DNA of 5,731 bases from Flavobacterium psychrophilum (GTDB taxonomy: Bacteria > Bacteroidota > Bacteroidia > Flavobacteriales > Flavobacteriaceae), in assembly GCA_945861915.1 (NCBI GenBank), contig CAMAWK010000150.1, positions 1 to 5,731 on the forward strand, read 5' to 3'. The translations under genes and the position numbers were made by a program. Below are positions 1 through 5,731 of this stretch, one piece after another (position 1 is the stretch's first letter; each line of letters begins with the position of its first letter). The notes beneath the pieces were generated by a model, which saw only the letters and a list, made by a program, of their open reading frames with translations, was not told where the DNA came from and ran no database searches.

Positions 1-753
1 AACTATGTTCCTGAAAATGAGAATGATAAAACCAAACATATCGGTTTGGTTGGAAAAGGAATCACTTTTGATACAGGAGGATTGAATATCAAGACTTCTG
101 GTATGCTGCACATGAAATGCGATATGGCGGGCGGTGCTGCTGTTTTTGGTGCCATGCAATTAATTTCAGATTTAAAGTTACCTGTAAAAGTTACTGCAAT
201 TGTTCCATGTGCGGAGAATTCTGTCGATGCAAAATCATTTATGCCTAGCGATGTAATTCAAAGTTACAGTGGTCATTCTATTGAAATTATAGATACTGAT
301 GCGGAGGGAAGATTGATTTTGGCTGATGGATTATCGTATTTAATTAAAAATTTCAAACCAGAATATATTGTTGATATTGCTACTTTAACTGGAAGTTGCG
401 TTGGGACTTTTGGTTATGAATGTGCCGGTTTATTTACTAATAACGATCTTGTTTCTAAGAAACTGCAAGAATCTGGAGATGAAATTGGCGAAAGACTTTG
501 GCAATTGCCACTTTGGGATTCTTATAAATTGGATATAGAAAGTGATATTGCCGATGTGAAGAATTATAGCGGAAAACCAGTAGCTGGAGCAATAAGTGCT
601 GCTAAATTTTTAGAATTTTTCACAGAAAATCACACCGCTTGGGCACATTTAGACATTGCTGGAGTTGCTTTTGGCGACGACGAATTTGCAAAAAGCAAAC
701 ATGCCACCGCTTATGGCGTTCATTTATTGACTAAATTTATTGAAAATCTATAA
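1..753 (+). CDS. M17 leucyl aminopeptidase family protein, 5' end cut by window
   Basis: This is the C-terminal catalytic domain of a cytosolic M17 metallo-aminopeptidase, which removes N-terminal residues from peptides using two divalent metal ions. The reading frame is open from base 1, so the gene starts outside the window; about 250 residues are visible, and the N-terminal domain of this roughly 460-500-residue family is missing. Counting from base 1, the expected ligands and catalytic residues are present: K19 and D24 in VGKGITFDTGG, the catalytic K31, D41 in MKCDMAGG, and D100/E102/R104 in DTDAEGRL. The first position of that signature is Asp where the family usually has Asn. The TTG at base 46 is internal and not a start. 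The stop is two bases before the next gene, which implies an operon. The family call is firm; the substrate preference cannot be read from sequence. Confidence 0.95.
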   Translation, partial: NYVPENENDKTKHIGLVGKGITFDTGGLNIKTSGMLHMKCDMAGGAAVFGAMQLISDLKLPVKVTAIVPCAENSVDAKSFMPSDVIQSYSGHSIEIIDTDAEGRLILADGLSYLIKNFKPEYIVDIATLTGSCVGTFGYECAGLFTNNDLVSKKLQESGDEIGERLWQLPLWDSYKLDIESDIADVKNYSGKPVAGAISAAKFLEFFTENHTAWAHLDIAGVAFGDDEFAKSKHATAYGVHLLTKFIENL

Positions 754-755
754 AT

Positions 756-1970
756 ATGGAAAATTCCAAAACTTTCATTTGTATCTCTAATTATTTTAAA
801 GGGGTTGATTTTTTAATTCAATTGAAAGAATTGGGAAATAAAGTTTTTTTGATTACTTCCGAAAAATTAAGAGACAAACCTTGGCCAACCGAATCTATTG
901 ATGAGATATTTTACATGCCAGGTCAAGATACCGATTGGAATTTAGAGCATTTACTTTTAGGAGTGGGCAGTTTGATGAAATCAAATACAATTGATGCCAT
1001 TGTTGCCTTGGACGATTATGATGTTGAAAAAGCCACATATTTAAGAGAAAATCTCCGTATTGATGGAATGGGACAAACTACAGGTCGTTATTTTAGAGAT
1101 AAATTGGCGATGCGAATGAGAGCGAAGAGTTGCGGCATTTCGAATCCTCTTTTTTGTTCCTTGTTTAACGATCATGACATCAATACTTTTGCTGATTCAG
1201 TGGCTGCTCCATGGGTTTTAAAACCACGTTCTGAAGCATCTTCGGCGGGAATTATAAAAGTGTTTGACAAAGAAAGTTTGTGGATTCACATCAACGAAAT
1301 GGGGAATAACAGGTTCAAATATTTGTTAGAACAATTTCGTCCAGGTGATGTGTATCATTGTGATAGTTTGGTTTTAAATAACAAAATTATTTTTAGCATT
1401 ACTTCTAAATATTTATCTACTCCTATGGAAATTTCTCAGAGTGGTGGTATTTTTAGAAGTGCCAATATTGAATATGATTCAGAAGATGATAAAGCTATAA
1501 AAGCAATAAATGAGCAAGTTATAAAAGGTTTTGGTTTAAAACACGGTGCGGCTCATTCAGAATATATTAAATGTAGCGACAACGGAAAAATCTATTTTCT
1601 TGAAACTTCTTCTCGCGTGGGTGGCGCACATCTTGCCGAAATGATTGCCGAAGCGTCCAATATCAATCTTTGGAAAGAATGGGCGAAAATTGAAGATTCG
1701 TTAGCAAAAGCAACAAAATATACTTTACCAAAAATCAAAAAAGAGTATGCTGGAATTGTACTAACTTTATCTAAATTTCAACATCCTGATTTATCATCGT
1801 TTTCTGATTCGGAAGTTTGTTTTAAAGTTCCTTTGGATTATCACGCAGGTTTAATTGTAAAATCAGATTCAAATAAAAGAATTCTAGCATTACTACACGA
1901 TTATGCCAATCGTTTATCAAAAGATTTTGCAGCTGTTGGAGAACAAAAAAAGGTAACTAATTTGCATTAA
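756..1970 (+). CDS. ATP-grasp domain protein, putative carboxylate-amine ligase
   Basis: This is a 404-residue cytosolic protein with the ATP-grasp layout. Residues 1-105 look like a pre-ATP-grasp Rossmann-like domain (TFICISNYFKG; AIVALDDYDVE). An ATP-binding Lys lies in RDKLAMR (K116), followed by the second nucleotide-binding lysine in WVLKPRSEASSAG (K156) with its flexible glycine/serine loop. LLEQFRPGDVYHCD (E192) is the hinge and adenine-contact strand. Likely metal-binding acids are E269 (HSEYI) and E283 (FLETSSRVGGAH). A C-terminal subdomain of about 80 residues follows. The usual E-x-N metal motif reads E-T-S here. Family members join a carboxylate to an amine, thiol or similar group through an acyl phosphate; amino-acid or dipeptide ligases of the carnosine-synthase type are the closest general resemblance, but the substrate is not identifiable. 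The ATG starts 2 bp after the aminopeptidase stop, with no Shine-Dalgarno, so coupled translation is likely. The fold is firm; the function is unknown. Confidence 0.88.
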   Translation: MENSKTFICISNYFKGVDFLIQLKELGNKVFLITSEKLRDKPWPTESIDEIFYMPGQDTDWNLEHLLLGVGSLMKSNTIDAIVALDDYDVEKATYLRENLRIDGMGQTTGRYFRDKLAMRMRAKSCGISNPLFCSLFNDHDINTFADSVAAPWVLKPRSEASSAGIIKVFDKESLWIHINEMGNNRFKYLLEQFRPGDVYHCDSLVLNNKIIFSITSKYLSTPMEISQSGGIFRSANIEYDSEDDKAIKAINEQVIKGFGLKHGAAHSEYIKCSDNGKIYFLETSSRVGGAHLAEMIAEASNINLWKEWAKIEDSLAKATKYTLPKIKKEYAGIVLTLSKFQHPDLSSFSDSEVCFKVPLDYHAGLIVKSDSNKRILALLHDYANRLSKDFAAVGEQKKVTNLH

Positions 1971-1975
1971 CAAGA

Positions 1976-2008
1976 CAAACAGTTTAATGTAAAACCGTTT
2001 GAATTTTT
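1976..2008 (+). terminator. Weak hairpin plus T-run after the ATP-grasp gene
   Basis: An imperfect stem lies just after the ATP-grasp stop. The outer arm CAAAC (1976-1980) pairs with GTTTG (1997-2001), there is one A-C mismatch, and the inner arm GTTT (1982-1985) pairs with AAAC (1992-1995) around a 6-base loop. Five T residues follow at 2004-2008. The arrangement fits an intrinsic terminator for the plus-strand operon in the 42-bp gap before the converging acyl-CoA synthetase gene. Only three of the nine pairs are G-C, so the stem is weak. Read on the minus strand, no T-run follows it. Confidence 0.4.
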
Positions 2009-2012
2009 GAAT

Positions 2013-3785
2013 CTAATTGTAAATCTTATCAAACAAATCGTTATATTTTTGCATTACCACTTTTCGTTTTAGTTTCATTGTGGGAGTCAAATGTCCACCT
2101 GCAATAGACCAAACATCGGGAGTAAATTCAAAGCGTTTAATTTGTTCCCAGTTGCCAAATTTTTTATTTAAAGTTTCAATTTCATTTTGAATTCTTTCTT
2201 TTACTTTTGGATTACAAATGATAGATTCGTTGGTGTTATCAACAGGAATTCCATGCATTTTTTGCCATTCTTTTACAAAATCAAAATTGAGTTGAATAAA
2301 AGCGGCAGGCATTTTTTGTCCTTCGCCAATCACCATAATATTCTCAATAAATCGGGATTGTTTCATGGCATTTTCTAATAATTGAGGCGAAATATATTTA
2401 CCACCAGAGGTTTTAAACATTTCTTTTTTACGATCGGTAATTTTTAGAAACCCTTCACTATCAATTAAACCGATATCTCCCGTGTGAAAATAACCATCTA
2501 CAATGGCTAAGTTTGTCAATTCTGTTTCTTTGTAATAACCCATCATCACGTTGGGGCCTTTGCAAAGTATTTCGCCATCTTCGGCTATTTTTATTTCCAC
2601 GTTATCAATAATTTTTCCAGCAGTACCAATTTTGAATCCTCTGTTTCTATAATCATTCACAGAAATAACTGGCGAAGTTTCGGTTAATCCGTAGCCTTCC
2701 ATGATATAAATTTCGGCTGCAGCAAAAACACGAGCTAATCTAGGCTGAAGTGCGGCACTTCCGTTTACAATTAAATCTAATCTTCCGCCCAAACCTGCTT
2801 TCCATTTACTAAAAATGAGTTTTCGTGCGATTTTAAGTTGCCATTCATACCAAAAACCGTTGACTCCATAAGGTTCATATCTTTCTCCAATAGCTACTGC
2901 CCAAAAGAAAAGTTTTCGTTTTATACCTGTGAGTTCGCTTCCTTTTGAAATAATTTTTTCATATACTTTTTCAATAAGTCTGGGTACGCCAGTCATCACA
3001 GTGGGTTGCACTTCTTTGATATTATCACTAATTTTTTCTATTGATTCGCCAAAGTAAATCGAACATCCATAAAATTGATAAATATAAGTGACCATTCTTT
3101 CATAAATATGGCAAATGGGTAAAAAACTGAGTGCAATATTTTTTCCTTCTTCAAAAGGAATTCGGTTGGCACTATCTAAGACATTTGAAACTATATTTTT
3201 ATGCGAAAGCATGACGCCTTTTGGAGTTCCTGTGGTTCCCGAAGTATAAATAATCGTCGCTAAGTCATCGGGTTGAACACTGTTTTTTCGTTCCTCCACT
3301 TCCGATTGGTTGCTTGTGTCACTTCCAAGTTCTAATAGTTCTTTCCAATTCTTGCAATTTTCAATTTCATTAAAAGAATAGACTTCTTTCAAATGTTTGA
3401 TTTTGTCCTTGTTAATCAGTACTTTTTCGTAGACTTCATCATCCGAAACGAAACAATACAAAGCCTCGGAATGATTTAAAATATAAAGATAATCATCAGA
3501 AGAAATGGTTGGATAAATTGGGACATTTTGCGCACCTGTTTGTAAAATACCAATATCCATGATATGCCATTCGGTTCTGTTATTAGATGAAATTATGGCA
3601 ATTTTATCATTTTTTTGAACACCCAATCGCAACAATGCTCTAGAAATTGCATTGGCTTTGTCGATATATTCTTGGGTGGATGTTTTAACCCATTCTCCGT
3701 TTTGTTTGGTTGCTAATGCAACGGGAATATTAAATTTATTGAGTTGGTGGTACGGAAAGTCGAATAATCTAGAAATAGCAGTCAT
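2013..3785 (-). CDS. Long-chain acyl-CoA synthetase (AMP-forming)
   Basis: This enzyme activates fatty acids with ATP and CoA to acyl-CoA and AMP, feeding lipid synthesis or beta-oxidation; it is usually cytosolic or peripheral to the membrane. From the chosen ATG the protein has 590 residues, with the adenylate-forming motifs in order: the P-loop YTSGTTGTPKG (180-190), GYGLTETSP (364-372), TGDIG (435-439), DRKKEMFKTSGGKYISP around 451-467, and near the C-terminus LTPTMKLKRK with the presumed catalytic K571. The FLPICHIYERM stretch and long length place it with the FadD15-like long-chain group rather than acetyl-CoA synthetases. The frame can be extended 18 residues upstream to a TTG at 3839. 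I prefer the ATG at 3785 because the homologous region begins at SRLFDFPYHQL, the extension is unremarkable, and a promoter-like element falls inside it. Base composition resembles the neighbours. Chain-length preference is not determinable. Confidence 0.95.
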   Translation of the reverse strand: MTAISRLFDFPYHQLNKFNIPVALATKQNGEWVKTSTQEYIDKANAISRALLRLGVQKNDKIAIISSNNRTEWHIMDIGILQTGAQNVPIYPTISSDDYLYILNHSEALYCFVSDDEVYEKVLINKDKIKHLKEVYSFNEIENCKNWKELLELGSDTSNQSEVEERKNSVQPDDLATIIYTSGTTGTPKGVMLSHKNIVSNVLDSANRIPFEEGKNIALSFLPICHIYERMVTYIYQFYGCSIYFGESIEKISDNIKEVQPTVMTGVPRLIEKVYEKIISKGSELTGIKRKLFFWAVAIGERYEPYGVNGFWYEWQLKIARKLIFSKWKAGLGGRLDLIVNGSAALQPRLARVFAAAEIYIMEGYGLTETSPVISVNDYRNRGFKIGTAGKIIDNVEIKIAEDGEILCKGPNVMMGYYKETELTNLAIVDGYFHTGDIGLIDSEGFLKITDRKKEMFKTSGGKYISPQLLENAMKQSRFIENIMVIGEGQKMPAAFIQLNFDFVKEWQKMHGIPVDNTNESIICNPKVKERIQNEIETLNKKFGNWEQIKRFEFTPDVWSIAGGHLTPTMKLKRKVVMQKYNDLFDKIYN

Positions 3786-3809
3786 TTGGTTTGGGTTATA
3801 ATAAGTAGG

Positions 3810-3839
3810 CAAATTAAGGAATAATTCGCGATTTACCAA
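3810..3839 (-). promoter_or_regulatory. Candidate promoter of the acyl-CoA synthetase gene
   Basis: On the minus strand, TTAATTTG (3817-3810) matches the Bacteroidota -7 consensus TAnnTTTG at all but one fixed position. TTGG (3839-3836) sits 18 bp upstream as a degenerate -33 TTTG. Transcription would start near 3803-3806, leaving a leader of about 20 bases before the ATG at 3785. This fits that start and argues against the upstream TTG at 3839. The match is imperfect, so the call is tentative. Confidence 0.35.
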
Positions 3840-3851
3840 TTTTAAATTGGT
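3835..3851. promoter_or_regulatory. 17-bp palindrome, candidate operator
   Basis: ACCAATTT (3835-3842) and AAATTGGT (3844-3851) are perfect 8-bp inverted arms around a single central T at 3843. The element covers the predicted -33 region of the acyl-CoA synthetase promoter, where a dimeric repressor would block RNA polymerase. It lies about 60-75 bp upstream of the predicted start of the divergent phosphatase gene. A second AAATTGG half-site follows at 3855-3861, exactly 11 bp (about one helical turn) after the copy at 3844-3850. The symmetry is visible; binding by a regulator is inference, and AT-rich DNA yields such palindromes more often by chance. Confidence 0.4.
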
Positions 3852-3879
3852 TACAAATTGGAATCATCTAATTTTTATC

Positions 3880-3905
3880 TTGTATTCTATTTAGTATTAC
3901 ATTTG
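3880..3905 (+). promoter_or_regulatory. Candidate promoter of the anchored phosphatase gene
   Basis: TACATTTG at 3898-3905 is an exact match to the Bacteroidota -7 consensus TAnnTTTG. A TTG at 3880-3882 could act as the -33 element, but its spacing of 15 bp is shorter than the usual 17-23. Transcription would start near 3909-3912, giving a leader of about 45 bases before the ATG at 3957. No Shine-Dalgarno is seen in that leader, which is normal for the phylum. Confidence 0.45.
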
Positions 3906-3956
3906 CCTACTCACGAATTAATTGGATTGATTATATCAAATAATTGAAATTGGATT

Positions 3957-4547
3957 ATGACAAAAAACAAAAAAATAATAGGATTAGCGATACTGACGAT
4001 CGTTTTGGTTTTAGCAGGGAAATATGTGTACGATATGCATATCAATCATAATTTTGAAACGATAACTGAAGGGAAAGTCTATAAATCGGGTGTGATTCCT
4101 CCCGATGAATTAGGAAGTTATATTACTAAATATAAAATCAAGTCAGTGATAGATTTGCGTTTTCCGGGAACAGGTGACGACGTAAATAATCCTGAAATTC
4201 CTGCGGAACTCACCGCCGAAAAAAACGCTATTGAAAAATTAAAAGGTGTCAATTATTTCAACAATGGTTCAGACCAAGTGCCTAAACAAGAAAATTTAAA
4301 TTCTTTTTTTAAAATCATGGATAATCCAGCCAATTATCCTGTTTTGATTCATTGTTATCACGGAGTGGGTCGTGCCGAAATGTACTCGGCTATTTACAGA
4401 ATCGAATACGAAAATTTCACTAATGAAGAAGCTAGAAGCGGCGTGCGAACACTCGTAAAATGGAGCTCTTTTGACGATGGAAAACCAAAAGGTGAATTTT
4501 TGAAAGGGTACAAATCTCGTAAAGAATTGGGGGTTGAAAAAGAGTGA
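3957..4547 (+). CDS. Membrane-anchored dual-specificity-phosphatase-like protein
   Basis: This is a 196-residue protein. It opens with a Lys-rich tail and one hydrophobic segment (about residues 7-24, IIGLAILTIVLVLAG...) that looks like an uncleaved signal anchor. By the positive-inside rule, the rest should lie in the periplasm. The remainder follows the order of cyanobacterial or Siw14-type dual-specificity phosphatases: VYKSGVIPPDEL (41-52), SVIDLR (63-68), then the P-loop IHCYHGVGR, with nucleophile C133 and phosphate-binding R139 in a CX5R spacing, then AIYRIEY. The Ser/Thr that normally follows this Arg is Ala140. Such enzymes hydrolyse phosphotyrosine, phosphoserine, phosphoinositides or phosphatidylglycerophosphate; the substrate here is unknown. 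The gene has its own promoter candidate and is divergent from the acyl-CoA synthetase gene. It ends 23 bp before the converging purL stop. The fold is likely; activity and topology are inferred. Confidence 0.85.
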   Translation: MTKNKKIIGLAILTIVLVLAGKYVYDMHINHNFETITEGKVYKSGVIPPDELGSYITKYKIKSVIDLRFPGTGDDVNNPEIPAELTAEKNAIEKLKGVNYFNNGSDQVPKQENLNSFFKIMDNPANYPVLIHCYHGVGRAEMYSAIYRIEYENFTNEEARSGVRTLVKWSSFDDGKPKGEFLKGYKSRKELGVEKE

Positions 4548-4570
4548 ATTATTATTTGCTGTATTTTCAA

Positions 4571-5731
4571 TTATAATTTTTCTATCCACAATCTCGCATT
4601 TACAAAGGCTTCATGCCAAGGCGACACTTCATCGTTTCTTCCTTCTGGATAATAGGCCCAGTTCCATTGAAAAGTTGAACGTTCTATGTGTGGCATCATT
4701 ACTAAATGGCGACCTGTTGTGTCGCAAAGCATTGCCGTATTATAATCAGAACCATTTGGATTGGCAGGATAACTATCGTAACCGTATTTTCCAACAATAT
4801 TGTAGTTTGATTCTGGTTCGGGTAAATTGAATTTTCCTTCGCCATGCGAAACCCAAACGCCCAAAGTGCTTCCCGCCAATGTCGATAGCATCACCGATTT
4901 GTTTTCCTTAATCGTTACCGAGGTGAAAATACTTTCGTGTTTGTGACTGTCGTTGTGCAACATTTTTCCATGCACTTCATGCTCTGGATTTATTTTTTCT
5001 AATTCCATCAACAACTGGCAACCGTTACAGATTCCAACCGATAATGTATCTTCTCTTTTGAAGAAATTATCCAAGGCAGTTTTGGCTTTTTCGTTGAATA
5101 AAAAGGCTCCAGCCCAGCCTTTGGCTGAACCCAAAACATCAGAATTCGAGAATCCTCCAACCGCTCCAATAAATTGAATATCTTTCAGATTTTCACGTCC
5201 CGAAATTAAGTCGGTCATGTGAACATCCTTCACATCAAAACCTGCCAAATACATGGCGTTTGCCATTTCGCGCTCGGAATTACTTCCTTTTTCACGGATG
5301 ATGGCAGCTTTAGGTTTTGGTTTTGAGTTGTCGATAATTGGTGCTTTTCCATTAAAATGGGTTGGAAAAGTATAGTTTAATGTTTGAGTTGCATAGTTTT
5401 CAAAACGTGCTTTTGCCGTGCCGTTTTTGGCTTGTTTTTGGTCTAATAAATAAGAAGTTTTGAACCAAATATTTCTATATTTTTTTATTTCAAAAGTCAA
5501 AAAGCCAAGGTCTAAACTACCACTTGTGGTAATCGTACCTAGTTTATTAAACGAAATAGAATTATTGTTTAATTTATTTTCAAAAACAGTATCATCTTTT
5601 GCCTGAATTACAATTCCGATATTTTCAGCAAATAATATTTTGACTAAATCTTTTTCTTCAAAAGAATCAAATGAAATAGTAGCACCCAAATTCACATCAG
5701 CAAAACACATTTCCAATAAAGTGGTAATCAA
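4571..5731 (-). CDS. purL: Phosphoribosylformylglycinamidine synthase, C-terminal part
   Basis: This is the C-terminal end of the large, single-chain PurL (FGAM synthase), which converts FGAR, glutamine and ATP to FGAM in step four of cytosolic purine synthesis. The frame runs off the right edge, so the N-terminus is missing; 386 of an expected 1200-1300 residues are visible, and the first codon in view is an internal TTG. Residues 1-120 of the visible part belong to the synthetase half (MCFADVNLGATISFD is the end of an AIRS-C-like domain). From KPKAAIIREKGSNSERE (about 139) begins the class I glutamine amidotransferase domain: VGGFSNSDVLG, the nucleophile C235 in GICNGCQLL, and the His/Glu pair H348/E350 in MMPHIERS. 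The domain ends with a standard WHEAFVNARLW stretch. All triad residues are intact. The identity is very secure. Confidence 0.97.
   Translation of the reverse strand: MITTLLEMCFADVNLGATISFDSFEEKDLVKILFAENIGIVIQAKDDTVFENKLNNNSISFNKLGTITTSGSLDLGFLTFEIKKYRNIWFKTSYLLDQKQAKNGTAKARFENYATQTLNYTFPTHFNGKAPIIDNSKPKPKAAIIREKGSNSEREMANAMYLAGFDVKDVHMTDLISGRENLKDIQFIGAVGGFSNSDVLGSAKGWAGAFLFNEKAKTALDNFFKREDTLSVGICNGCQLLMELEKINPEHEVHGKMLHNDSHKHESIFTSVTIKENKSVMLSTLAGSTLGVWVSHGEGKFNLPEPESNYNIVGKYGYDSYPANPNGSDYNTAMLCDTTGRHLVMMPHIERSTFQWNWAYYPEGRNDEVSPWHEAFVNARLWIEKL

Larger units (their letters stand above)
3804..3911. repeat. 11-bp inverted repeat flanking the divergent promoter region
   Basis: AGTAGGCAAAT at 3804-3814 is the exact reverse complement of ATTTGCCTACT at 3901-3911. 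Each divergent gene therefore has the same ATTTGCCTACT string on its own sense strand, overlapping the TTTG of its predicted -7 element and running through the likely transcription start. The 86-bp separation makes a simple RNA hairpin unlikely; duplicated promoter or operator sequence is a better reading. The repeat itself is certain; its role is inferred. Confidence 0.6.

Noticed and set aside
55..1970. Idea that the ATP-grasp and peptidase genes form a ribosomal-peptide natural product cluster
   Set aside because: No precursor peptide gene, transporter or other maturation enzyme is visible within the window, so only the two-gene pairing is reported.
2187..2378. Plus-strand open frame of 63 codons
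   Set aside because: It lies wholly inside the well-supported acyl-CoA synthetase gene on the other strand and has low-complexity, Phe/Asn-rich content typical of antisense frames.
4548..4570. Possible bidirectional terminator between the phosphatase gene and purL
   Set aside because: The 23-bp gap is AT-rich, but I found no stem of useful length on either strand.
4296..4589. Minus-strand open frame of 97 codons
   Set aside because: It is antisense to the phosphatase P-loop region and overlaps the purL end; the two real genes explain the coding signal.
4534..4830. Plus-strand open frame of 98 codons overlapping the phosphatase stop
   Set aside because: It is mostly antisense to the conserved glutaminase domain of purL, with no recognisable domain; its hydrophobic start comes from the T-rich gap.
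4953..5177. Plus-strand open frame of 74 codons
   Set aside because: It is antisense to the purL nucleophile region and is explained by that strongly conserved gene.
1..5731. Search for CRISPR arrays, tRNA or rRNA genes, insertion sequences and toxin-antitoxin pairs
   Set aside because: Coding genes fill nearly all of the window, no spaced repeat series or transposase motif was found, and the gaps are too short to hold such elements.

Overview
The window is an AT-rich, densely packed piece of chromosome. It looks like it comes from a member of the Bacteroidota, most likely a Flavobacterium-type organism. The evidence is the gene content, the lack of clear Shine-Dalgarno sequences before the starts, and a promoter-like TAnnTTTG element of the kind this phylum uses. 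No mobile element, CRISPR array, tRNA or rRNA was seen.

Layout from left to right: (1) the C-terminal catalytic half of an M17 leucyl-aminopeptidase-family enzyme (+), cut by the left edge; (2) two bases later, a 404-residue ATP-grasp ligase-like protein of unknown substrate (+), very probably in the same operon and followed by a weak terminator-like hairpin; (3) converging on it, a long-chain acyl-CoA synthetase (-); (4) a compact divergent control region of roughly 170 bp; (5) a small membrane-anchored protein with a dual-specificity-phosphatase fold and a CX5R active site (+); (6) converging on that, the C-terminal part of PurL (FGAM synthase), including its glutaminase domain (-), cut by the right edge.

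Three of the five genes have well-known roles: peptide turnover, fatty acid activation and purine synthesis. The two less-known genes hold most of the interest. The ATP-grasp enzyme is paired with a peptidase and has Ser where the usual metal-site Asn sits. The anchored phosphatase has Ala where the hydroxyl residue after the P-loop Arg is normally found.

The control region between the acyl-CoA synthetase and phosphatase genes has more structure than expected. An 11-bp inverted repeat places the same sequence in the -7/start region of both divergent promoters. A 17-bp near-perfect palindrome lies between them, over the predicted -33 element of the acyl-CoA synthetase promoter. This suggests a shared regulator, but that is inference. 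I see no clearly new multi-gene system in this window.
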